From assembly GCA_002685275.1 (NCBI GenBank), contig NYWX01000060.1, forward strand, positions 1 through 27,467: a stretch of DNA of 27,467 nucleotides. The letters are read 5' to 3'. The notes beneath the pieces were generated by a model, which saw only the letters and a program-made list of their open reading frames with translations, had not been told where the DNA came from and searched no databases. This document shows positions 21,045-27,467 of the stretch, in pieces (positions within the stretch are counted from its first letter, which is position 1; every line of letters starts with the position of its first letter). The position numbers and the translations under genes were made by a program. This DNA is from Gammaproteobacteria bacterium. Its GTDB lineage: Bacteria; Pseudomonadota; Gammaproteobacteria; Woeseiales; Woeseiaceae.

Positions 21045-22184
21045 CTAATCCTCTTTCTTTTCGTCAGTCTTGTTTGCAATATCAGACTCGGTTTTCTTTG
21101 ATATCTTTTTTGTTGTTTTTTTAGCTACCTTCTTAGTAGTTTTCTTTGATATCTTTTTAGTTGTTTTTTTAGCTACCTTCTTAGTAGTTTTCTTTGATAT
21201 CTTTTTAGTTGTTTTTTTAGCTACTTTTTTTGTGGTTTCAGACTCAGGCTTAGATTTAACTTCTTTCTCTGATTCAGCGACAATTTCTTCTGAAGGTTTT
21301 GCTGTTTCATTTTTTAATGAAACGTTGTCAGCTGAATCCAATTTGTCATCTAAAACAATAGATTTTTTAGATACTGATTTTACAGTAACTTTCTTAGTAG
21401 GCTTTTTCTTTGAAATTTGCTTTTTCTTAGTTTGAGTCTTTCTAATTTTACCTTCCTCATCAAGCTCAACAAAATCATCATCACCAAGTGTGACTTCAGG
21501 AAGCGAAGCCTTACCCTCAAGAACTGCATCGGCAATAGTGCTTGCATAAAGATTAATTGCGCGTGTGGCATCATCATTTCCAGGGATAACATAATCTACG
21601 CCTTCTGGTGAGCAATTGGTATCAACAATTGCAACAACAGGAATACCCAATTTTTTAGCCTCTCGAAGAGCGATGTCCTCATGATCAACGTCAACAACAA
21701 AAAGTAGATCGGGAATTGTCTTCATATCTTTAATTCCACCCAAACTACTCTCAAGTTTTTCCTGTTCGCGCGTTAAATTTAGAACTTCTTTTTTTGTGAG
21801 GCCCTCAAAAGTAACGTCTTCAGACATTTGTTCGAGTGTTTTCAATCTTTTTACAGATTGTCTGATTGTCTTATAATTAGTAAGCATACCTCCCAACCAA
21901 CGTTGACAAACGAAAGGCATCTCACAGCGGTTAGCATGAGTTTGCATTGCTTCTCGAGCGGCTCGTTTTGTTCCTACAAAAAGTACTTTTCCTCCGTCCG
22001 CAACTGTGCCCTTAACAAATGCGCAAGCTTCCCGCGCAAGCGGCAGGCTCAATTCCAGATTAATTATGTGAATTTTATTGCGTTCACCAAAAATGTAAGG
22101 TGACATTTTTGGATTCCAAAAACGAGTTTGATGACCAAAGTGCACGCCAGCCTCGAGCATTTGGCGCATAGTAATATCTGCCAT
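21045..22184 (-). CDS. rpsB: Ribosomal protein S2 with long lysine-rich C-terminal extension
   Basis: Small-subunit ribosomal protein S2, late-assembling and needed to recruit S1. Residues 1 to about 227 are a normal S2: [56 protein letters not shown] and [28 protein letters not shown] sequence. The family usually ends near residue 240, but this protein runs to 379. The extra part has an acidic linker ([12 protein letters not shown]), a lysine-rich stretch (about 252-275), a mixed acidic stretch, and three copies of a 16-residue unit [16 protein letters not shown] (317-364), resembling histone H1-like tails. GGAG lies 8 bases before the ATG at 22184. The reading frame is intact and the stop sits 5 bases before tsf, so the extension is part of the gene rather than a frameshift artefact. 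Confidence 0.97.
   Translation of the reverse strand: MADITMRQMLEAGVHFGHQTRFWNPKMSPYIFGERNKIHIINLELSLPLAREACAFVKGTVADGGKVLFVGTKRAAREAMQTHANRCEMPFVCQRWLGGMLTNYKTIRQSVKRLKTLEQMSEDVTFEGLTKKEVLNLTREQEKLESSLGGIKDMKTIPDLLFVVDVDHEDIALREAKKLGIPVVAIVDTNCSPEGVDYVIPGNDDATRAINLYASTIADAVLEGKASLPEVTLGDDDFVELDEEGKIRKTQTKKKQISKKKPTKKVTVKSVSKKSIVLDDKLDSADNVSLKNETAKPSEEIVAESEKEVKSKPESETTKKVAKKTTKKISKKTTKKVAKKTTKKISKKTTKKVAKKTTKKISKKTESDIANKTDEKKED
21093..21236 (-). repeat. 48-bp tandem repeat, three copies, inside rpsB
   Basis: Three head-to-tail 48-bp units at 21189-21236, 21141-21188 and 21093-21140. The second and third differ by one base. The first differs from the second at four positions, all silent or third-base, within the TTKKV part. 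Each encodes the same 16 residues, [16 protein letters not shown], itself two 8-residue half-units. The near identity at DNA level points to recent duplication or ongoing homogenisation, and the copy number may vary between strains. Confidence 0.95.
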
Positions 22185-22316
22185 ATCAGTTTCTCCGGGT
22201 TAAACCTCCGTATACCCCATTTCAAAACCCTTTATTTAGTTAAGGCACCCATTGAAATGTGTCGATGTACGTGAGAATTTTTGTCCCTTAAATAAACAAC
22301 AATTTGCTACTAAGGG
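22185..22316 (-). promoter_or_regulatory. Structured rpsB 5' leader, candidate S2 autoregulatory RNA
   Basis: The leader of about 130 bases contains two good inverted repeats. CCCTTA (22316-22311) pairs with TAAGGG (22290-22285). CATTTCAA (22259-22252) pairs with TTGAAATG (22225-22218), enclosing a further CCTT/AAGG mini-stem (22245-22242 with 22232-22229). Two purine-rich ribosome-binding-like boxes, GGAGG and GGAG, lie about 22 and 8 bases before the ATG, with a GGTTTAACC element between them. In E. coli and other gammaproteobacteria the rpsB leader mediates repression by free S2. The repeats are visible; the same control here is inference. Confidence 0.5.
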
Positions 22317-22351
22317 GCGCGCTTTATACCATAGAGCAGAGTATCCAACAA
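22314..22351 (-). promoter_or_regulatory. rpsB promoter with GC-rich discriminator
   Basis: On the minus strand TTGTTG (22351-22346) is followed by a 17-base spacer and TATAAA (22328-22323), then by GCGCGCCCC (22322-22314). A GC-rich run just after the -10 box in an otherwise AT-rich genome is the typical discriminator of stringently controlled rRNA and ribosomal-protein promoters. The start of transcription should fall near 22316. The -35 box ends only 16 bases before the map start codon, so the divergent genes have overlapping control regions. Confidence 0.62.
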
Positions 22352-22367
22352 TAAAAAATATTGAAAA

Positions 22368-23129
22368 ATGACAGTAATTATTAAAACAATTGAAGAACAA
22401 GAAAAAATGCGTCTTGCTGGAAAGCTTGCGGCTGAAGTACTTGATATGATTGAAGAGTACGTAAAACCTGGTATTAGCACTTATGAGCTCGATAAGATTT
22501 GCCATGAATATATAACTCAAATTCAAAATGCTATACCGGCACCACTTAATTACAGAGGTTTCCCGAAATCTATTTGCACCTCAGTCAATCACGTTGTTTG
22601 TCATGGCATCCCAAGTAATAAAATACTTAAAAATGGAGATTCATTAAATATTGATATAACTATTATTAAAGACGGCTTTCATGGTGATACCAGCCGTATG
22701 TTTTTTGTAGGAAAACCTAGTATTCAAGCTAAACGATTATCAGAAGTAACATTTGAGAGTATGTGGCTGGCTATTGAAGAGCTAGGGCCAGGCAAATACC
22801 TTGGAAATATTGGAGCAGCAATTCAGAAAAATGTAGAAAAAAACAGATTTTCTGTTGTGCGTGAATATTGCGGGCATGGCATTGGTCAGCTGTTTCATGA
22901 AGACCCCCAGGTTTTGCATTATGGTAAGCATGGCACTGGCCTTCAACTTCAAGAGGGAATGATCCTGACAATTGAGCCGATGGTAAATGCAGGAAAGGCT
23001 AGTGTAAGGTTATTACCTGACGGCTGGACTGTTGTAACAAAAGATCATAGTTTATCAGCTCAATGGGAACATACCTGCTTAATAACCAAAGATGGTTATG
23101 AAGTTCTTACACTAAGCAATATTTCCTAA
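22368..23129 (+). CDS. map: Methionine aminopeptidase, type I
   Basis: Removes the initiator methionine from nascent proteins. The 253 residues match the short type I bacterial enzymes (E. coli 264). All metal and active-site residues are seen: His79 (VCHGIP), Asp96 (NIDIT), Asp107 (HGDTSR), His170 (CGHGIG), Glu203 (TIEPM) and Glu234 (QWEHT). There is no clear Shine-Dalgarno before the ATG at 22368. It is divergent from rpsB across a 183-base shared control region and is followed after 20 bases by glnD, as in many gammaproteobacteria. A distinct promoter for map is not obvious. Confidence 0.98.
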   Translation: MTVIIKTIEEQEKMRLAGKLAAEVLDMIEEYVKPGISTYELDKICHEYITQIQNAIPAPLNYRGFPKSICTSVNHVVCHGIPSNKILKNGDSLNIDITIIKDGFHGDTSRMFFVGKPSIQAKRLSEVTFESMWLAIEELGPGKYLGNIGAAIQKNVEKNRFSVVREYCGHGIGQLFHEDPQVLHYGKHGTGLQLQEGMILTIEPMVNAGKASVRLLPDGWTVVTKDHSLSAQWEHTCLITKDGYEVLTLSNIS

Positions 23130-23149
23130 TGGCAGCTGAAACTTAAACA

Positions 23150-25726
23150 ATGATTAATAATGAAGCTCGTGAGATTTTAGCCGGCGAGAAAAAAGTTTTA
23201 GAAAAAAAATTCCTTACAGGTGAATCTGTAATAAATTTGGTTCACGCGCACTCAAATTTAATCGATAAACTATTATGTGACCTATGGATTCTTTATGTAA
23301 ATGAACCCAAAGCTGCATTAGTTGCAGTAGGTGGCTATGGGCGTGGCGAATTACATCCTGGTTCAGATATAGACATAATGATTCTAACCCCGCCAATCAT
23401 ATCTAATGAAACTAAAGAATCTCTATCAAAATTTCTAACTTCGCTATGGGATGTCGGATTAGAAATTGGTCATAGTGTTCGTAATTTAGATGAGTGTATG
23501 CAGGAAGCGCGAACAGACCTAACTATTGCGACAACACTTATGGAGTCACGATTATTGATTGGCCCTGAAAGTTTATTTTCTGAGATGCAGAAAATCATTA
23601 ACTCAAAAGGAATGTGGCCCTCTTCTATTTTTTTTAAAGAAAAACAAAAAGAACAGATTTGCAGGCATCGTATTCATCATGATACTGCTAACAATTTAGA
23701 GCCTAACATTAAAAGCAGCCCTGGTGGTCTTCGTGACATCCAATTGATTGGATGGGTAGCTAAACGCCACTTTGGAGCATCAACCTTGGCTGAATTGGTT
23801 GATCATAATTTTTTAACAAAAGGACAATTATTACGTCTTAAAGAAGGGGAAGAATTTCTCTGGCGTGTACGCTTTGCATTGCACATGGTTACTGGCCGAA
23901 GAGAGGACCGACTATTATTTAATTATCAGATTAAATTAGCAGAAATTCTTGGTTATGAAGATAAGGAAAATACTTTGGCTGTCGAGCAACTAATGCAGAA
24001 TTATTATCGTACTGTTATGGAACTAAGCCGCCTTAATGAAATGTTATTACAACAGTTTGAAGAAGCGATTTTAATGAATCCTGATAAAAAAGCTAAACCT
24101 TTGAATGATAGGTTCCAAGTTAAAAATGGTTTTCTTCAAACCATTAGCGAAGAAACATTTCAACAAGATCCATCTGCATTATTGGAGCTTTTTCAATTAC
24201 TGCAAAGCAATCCCGATTTACAAGGAGTTAGCGCTTTTACAATAGGATCAGTTAAGCGTCATTTATATTTAATAGATGACAAATTTCGACGCTGCCCAAA
24301 GAATCATAATTTGTTTATTGGCATCCTATGTACATCAAATGAAGTTTCAGATGTACTTCGTCGTATGAATCGATACGGTGTTCTAGGGCGTTACATACCT
24401 GCCTTTGGAAATATTGTTGGGCGTATGCAGTATGATCTATTTCATGCATATACTGTGGATGAACATACACTCTTTGTTGTAAGTCATCTGAAACGTTTTT
24501 CTTTAAAAAAATATAATCATGAATTTCCACATTGTAGTGAGGTAATGCAGTCACTTGAAAAGCCTGAACTGGTCTTTTTAGCGGGGCTTTTTCATGACAT
24601 TGCCAAAGGGCGCGGTGGAAACCATTCAAAATTAGGTGCTGTTGATGCAGAAGTATTTTGTTTAGAACATGGAATTGGGAAACCTGAAGCCAGGCTTGTA
24701 GCATGGCTTGTTAAAAAACATTTAATTTTTTCCACAACTGCACAAACTAGAGATCTTGGTGATCCTATTATTATTAACGATTTCGCTGAAGTAATAGGTG
24801 ATCAAACACGGCTTGATTATTTATATGTCCTAACTATAGCCGATATATGCTCTACCAACCCAAGACTCTGGAATTCCTGGAAGGCTCAATTATTTAGGGA
24901 CCTTTATGAACTAACTAAACGTGCTTTTATTCGTGGACTTGAAAATCCACTAGATGGAGAACAGCTTATCCTTGAAAAAAAGGAAAAAGCAAAATCATAT
25001 TTAGTTAAAGCTAAAGTAGAGGAACCAAATATTCAACTCATATGGAAATTATTTGATGATAACTATTTTCTTAGATATAGAAGCTCCGAAATTGCTTGGC
25101 ATACAAGTTGGTTGGCGAATTCTAATTACCAAAATCCAGTTGGTTTAGTTGATGTACGTCAGCGTCGAACAGGTGACGGAATTGAAGCTGTATTAATAAC
25201 TAATCAAAAAAACCAAACTTTTGCTACTGTTTCTGCTTCACTGGATGAATTAGGAATGACTATAATGGATGCTAGAATTGTTCCATTAGCTAACGATAAA
25301 AGTATTGATACTTATGTTTTTATGGAATCTGATGAAAATATGGAGATCGATAATTTTAGGATTAATAAAATTGTATCTTCTTTAAAACAGGTCCTTTCAT
25401 CTAAGGATAAAGAAACTCTGAAAGTTACTCGCAGTATTACTCGTCAAGCGAAGATGTTTAACACACCAACTAAGGTAAATTTCGACACAACTACTTTAAA
25501 TGATCAGACTGTCCTTCAACTTGTAGCATCAGATAGACCTGGCCTACTCAGTAGCATAGGAACTGTATTTATAGAAAAAGGCATTAATATAACCTCTGCA
25601 AAAATTATGACCATTGGAGAAAGAGCTGAGGATGTTTTTTATATCAGTGATTTACATGGTAGTTCATTAACTCAAATAGCGCAGAATGAGCTTGCAGAAG
25701 CTATACTAAAAAAATTAGATCAATAA
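23150..25726 (+). CDS. glnD: Bifunctional PII uridylyltransferase / uridylyl-removing enzyme
   Basis: Glutamine sensor that adds UMP to PII proteins when glutamine is low and removes it when glutamine is high, controlling GlnE/NtrB signalling. The 858-residue protein is slightly shorter than E. coli GlnD (890). It has the nucleotidyltransferase motif GGYGRGELHPGSDIDI with Asp73 and Asp75. The HD hydrolase domain is centred on FLAGLFHDIAKGRGGNHS near residue 480. Two C-terminal ACT domains lie at about 680-750 and 790-858 (SASLDELGMTIMDARI and VASDRPGLLSSIGTVF). Both activities look intact. It lies between map and dapD on the same strand. Keeping GlnD suggests the organism still runs PII-based nitrogen control. 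Confidence 0.97.
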   Translation: MINNEAREILAGEKKVLEKKFLTGESVINLVHAHSNLIDKLLCDLWILYVNEPKAALVAVGGYGRGELHPGSDIDIMILTPPIISNETKESLSKFLTSLWDVGLEIGHSVRNLDECMQEARTDLTIATTLMESRLLIGPESLFSEMQKIINSKGMWPSSIFFKEKQKEQICRHRIHHDTANNLEPNIKSSPGGLRDIQLIGWVAKRHFGASTLAELVDHNFLTKGQLLRLKEGEEFLWRVRFALHMVTGRREDRLLFNYQIKLAEILGYEDKENTLAVEQLMQNYYRTVMELSRLNEMLLQQFEEAILMNPDKKAKPLNDRFQVKNGFLQTISEETFQQDPSALLELFQLLQSNPDLQGVSAFTIGSVKRHLYLIDDKFRRCPKNHNLFIGILCTSNEVSDVLRRMNRYGVLGRYIPAFGNIVGRMQYDLFHAYTVDEHTLFVVSHLKRFSLKKYNHEFPHCSEVMQSLEKPELVFLAGLFHDIAKGRGGNHSKLGAVDAEVFCLEHGIGKPEARLVAWLVKKHLIFSTTAQTRDLGDPIIINDFAEVIGDQTRLDYLYVLTIADICSTNPRLWNSWKAQLFRDLYELTKRAFIRGLENPLDGEQLILEKKEKAKSYLVKAKVEEPNIQLIWKLFDDNYFLRYRSSEIAWHTSWLANSNYQNPVGLVDVRQRRTGDGIEAVLITNQKNQTFATVSASLDELGMTIMDARIVPLANDKSIDTYVFMESDENMEIDNFRINKIVSSLKQVLSSKDKETLKVTRSITRQAKMFNTPTKVNFDTTTLNDQTVLQLVASDRPGLLSSIGTVFIEKGINITSAKIMTIGERAEDVFYISDLHGSSLTQIAQNELAEAILKKLDQ

Positions 25727-25747
25727 CAAAAAATTGGATGAAATGAA

Positions 25748-26566
25748 ATGCATGACATAGAAAGAGTTATAGAAGATGCCTTTGAGGCAAAATCTGACGG
25801 CATTGAAGATAAAAATAAAGTCAGAGAAGCTGTAAAAAAAGCCATCTCTCTTCTCGATTCCGGTAAATTACGTGTAGCTGAAAAAAAAGGCGCTAACTGG
25901 CATGTTAATCAATGGCTAAAAAAGGCGGTTCTGCTTAGCTTTACTTTGAGTGACAATAAAATTATTGAAGGAAATTACAGTCGCTTTTATGACAAAGTTC
26001 CAATGAAATATGCAAATTATACAGAGGAATTATTTTTAAAAGATGGTGTTAGAGTTGTGCCGGATGCAATTGTAAGGCAAGGGGCATATGTCGCCTCAAA
26101 TGTTGTTTTGATGCCTAGCTACACGAATATAGGCGCCTATATTGATGAGGGTACAATGGTTGACACATGGGCAACTGTTGGAAGTTGCGCGCAAATCGGT
26201 AAAAACGTCCATTTATCAGGCGGTGTTGGAATCGGTGGTGTATTAGAGCCTGTTCAAGCTGGACCAACAATTATTGAGGACAATTGTTTTATAGGAGCTC
26301 GCTCTGAAATTGTAGAGGGAGTAATCATTGAGGAAGGTTCAGTTGTTTCCATGGGTGTTTATATTGGTCAAAGCACAAGAATATATGACAGAGAAACTAA
26401 GGAAATCACTTATGGCCGTGTACCTGCAGGATCAGTCGTAGTTTCAGGAAACCTACCTTCCAAGGATGGAGAATATTCATTGTACTGTGCAGTCATTGTA
26501 AAAAAAGTGGATGCAAAAACGAAATCGAAAACTGGACTTAATGAGCTTCTTAGGAATTTAGATTAA
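25748..26566 (+). CDS. dapD: 2,3,4,5-tetrahydropyridine-2,6-dicarboxylate N-succinyltransferase
   Basis: Transfers succinyl from succinyl-CoA to tetrahydrodipicolinate in the succinylase route to diaminopimelate and lysine. The 272 residues match E. coli DapD (274). A helical N-terminal domain (about 1-100, with [20 protein letters not shown]) precedes a left-handed beta helix (about 100-235) with [20 protein letters not shown], the loop [11 protein letters not shown] and the block [13 protein letters not shown]. It begins 21 bases after glnD and is followed by dapE after 78 bases. In Pseudomonas the gene after glnD is dapC, so the pathway link is kept but the gene differs. Confidence 0.98.
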   Translation: MHDIERVIEDAFEAKSDGIEDKNKVREAVKKAISLLDSGKLRVAEKKGANWHVNQWLKKAVLLSFTLSDNKIIEGNYSRFYDKVPMKYANYTEELFLKDGVRVVPDAIVRQGAYVASNVVLMPSYTNIGAYIDEGTMVDTWATVGSCAQIGKNVHLSGGVGIGGVLEPVQAGPTIIEDNCFIGARSEIVEGVIIEEGSVVSMGVYIGQSTRIYDRETKEITYGRVPAGSVVVSGNLPSKDGEYSLYCAVIVKKVDAKTKSKTGLNELLRNLD

Positions 26567-26573
26567 AAAAACA

Positions 26574-26589
26574 AGGATATTTATATCCT
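26574..26589. repeat. Small palindrome in the dapD-dapE gap
   Basis: AGGATA (26574-26579) and TATCCT (26584-26589) form a perfect 6-bp inverted repeat with a 4-base loop, a few bases after the dapD stop. On the plus strand no U-tract follows, so it does not look like a terminator for dapD. On the minus strand it is followed by TTGTTTTTTT, but no minus-strand gene is being terminated here. It might be an mRNA-stabilising hairpin; the evidence is weak. Confidence 0.3.
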
Positions 26590-26644
26590 AATGAATGTTA
26601 AATTTATCTATTAATTTAATACTTTATAAACGGTTCATACAAAA

Positions 26645-27467
26645 ATGTTAGAAATTTTTAAAAGCCCTGAAATAAAATTACTTTGTGATCTTATAAAACT
26701 TAAGTCAGTTACACCCGATGATGCTGGATGTCAAAAAATATTGATTGAACGTCTCGAATTAATGGGCTTTGAGTGTGAAACACTTCAGTTTGGAGATGTA
26801 ACAAACCTTTGGGCAAGGCGCGGTAAAGTAAGTCCAGTCTTTTGTTTCGCAGGTCATACAGATGTCGTACCCCCCGGCGATATTGACCAATGGAAGAATG
26901 ATCCATTTGAACCAACACTTGAAAATAACTGTATTTATGGGCGTGGCTCAGCGGATATGAAAAGCGGTTTAGCCTGTATGATTACTGCAATTGAAAATTT
27001 CTTAGAAGTAAATCCTGATCATGACGGAAGCATCGCAATGCTTATTACAAGTGACGAGGAAGGTCGTGCTAGAGATGGGACTCTAAAAGTAATGGAAGAA
27101 CTCAAAAAGCGCGGTGAATCCATAGACTGGTGTGTTATTGGTGAACCATCAAGTCATAAATCTATTGGTGACTTAATGCGAATTGGTCGTCGAGGATCCT
27201 TAAGCGGCATGCTAACGGTAAATGGTATTCAAGGTCATGTCGCCTACCCTCAACTTTCTGATAATCCAATAAAAAGATTCGCGCCTATTTTATCAGAATT
27301 ATATGAAACTGAATGGGATCAAGGTGATGAGTATTTTCCACCTACAAGTTTTCAAGTAGTTGATATAAAGAGCGGTGTTGGAGCACCTAATGTAACGCCA
27401 GGAGAGCTAACTGCGCGCTTTAATTTTAGATATTCAACTATCTGGAATCATGAATCACTTAAAAAAC
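26645..27467 (+). CDS. dapE: Succinyl-diaminopimelate desuccinylase, 3' end cut off by window edge
   Basis: Zinc hydrolase that removes succinate from N-succinyl-LL-diaminopimelate in lysine and cell-wall precursor synthesis. About 274 of roughly 375 codons are present. The reading frame starts MLEIFKSPEIKLLCDLIKLK and shows the M20 family residues: His71 (AGHTDVVPPGD), Asp104 (GRGSADMKSG), catalytic Glu138 and ligand Glu139 (TSDEEG), and Glu167 (IGEPSS). The dimerisation domain segment RRGSLSGMLTVNGIQGHVAYP and GAPNVTPGE follow. The last zinc ligand (a histidine near residue 350) lies beyond the window. No clear Shine-Dalgarno precedes the ATG at 26645. It is co-oriented with dapD, consistent with a dapD-dapE pair. 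Confidence 0.96.
   Translation, partial: MLEIFKSPEIKLLCDLIKLKSVTPDDAGCQKILIERLELMGFECETLQFGDVTNLWARRGKVSPVFCFAGHTDVVPPGDIDQWKNDPFEPTLENNCIYGRGSADMKSGLACMITAIENFLEVNPDHDGSIAMLITSDEEGRARDGTLKVMEELKKRGESIDWCVIGEPSSHKSIGDLMRIGRRGSLSGMLTVNGIQGHVAYPQLSDNPIKRFAPILSELYETEWDQGDEYFPPTSFQVVDIKSGVGAPNVTPGELTARFNFRYSTIWNHESLKK

Noticed and set aside
21093..21236. Direct repeats as a possible CRISPR or origin iteron array
   Set aside because: The 48-bp units are contiguous without spacers, stay in the rpsB frame and encode identical peptides. They are a coding minisatellite, not CRISPR or iterons.
21070..21435. Plus-strand open frame of 121 codons rich in Phe/Val repeats, opposite the rpsB tail
   Set aside because: It is the antisense of the lysine-rich 48-bp repeats (AAA/AAG codons read as TTT/CTT). 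It has no ribosome binding site and sits inside a confident gene.
22300..22367. Promoter for map on the plus strand (TATACC near 22325)
   Set aside because: No -35 box at proper spacing, and the match overlaps the rpsB -10 box. It is too weak to list as a feature.
26567..26595. Terminator on the minus strand formed by the palindrome and T-run after dapD
   Set aside because: The stem is short and AT-rich, and there is no minus-strand gene upstream of it in the window that it would terminate.

Overview
The window is a compact, AT-rich (mid-30s % G+C by eye) stretch of a proteobacterial chromosome made entirely of housekeeping genes. Gene order closely follows the Pseudomonas-type gammaproteobacterial arrangement (rpsB-tsf-pyrH-frr-uppS-cdsA-rseP-bamA-skp-lpxD-lpxA-lpxB-rnhB-dnaE-accA-tilS-pyrG-kdsA-eno, with map-glnD divergent from rpsB). 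Low G+C, many 4-bp stop/start overlaps and the lack of long non-coding gaps suggest a streamlined free-living (for example marine) or host-associated gammaproteobacterium. I cannot name the genus from sequence alone. No mobile element, CRISPR array, tRNA, rRNA, prophage or defence locus is visible.

Minus strand, read from 22184 down to 1: rpsB-tsf (translation) sits behind a promoter with a GC-rich discriminator and a structured leader. After a 133-bp gap with a candidate promoter comes a long, probably co-transcribed run: pyrH, frr, uppS, cdsA, rseP, bamA, skp, lpxD, lpxA, lpxB, rnhB, dnaE, accA, tilS. It combines nucleotide supply, ribosome recycling, undecaprenyl carrier and phospholipid synthesis, outer-membrane protein assembly, lipid A synthesis, replication and fatty-acid initiation. 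An intrinsic terminator follows tilS. Then come pyrG, kdsA and a truncated eno.

Plus strand, from 22368: map (methionine aminopeptidase), glnD (nitrogen-status sensor), dapD and a truncated dapE (succinylase branch of lysine/diaminopimelate synthesis).

No new multi-gene system is visible. The notable points are: a lysine-rich C-terminal extension of about 150 residues on ribosomal protein S2, carrying a near-perfect 48-bp tandem repeat; absence of fabZ and dxr from their usual places in this cluster; a KDO-8-phosphate synthase with the full residue set of the metal-dependent class; a methionine at the acyl-length ruler position of LpxA; and a small hairpin in the accA leader that may bring a distant Shine-Dalgarno into register.
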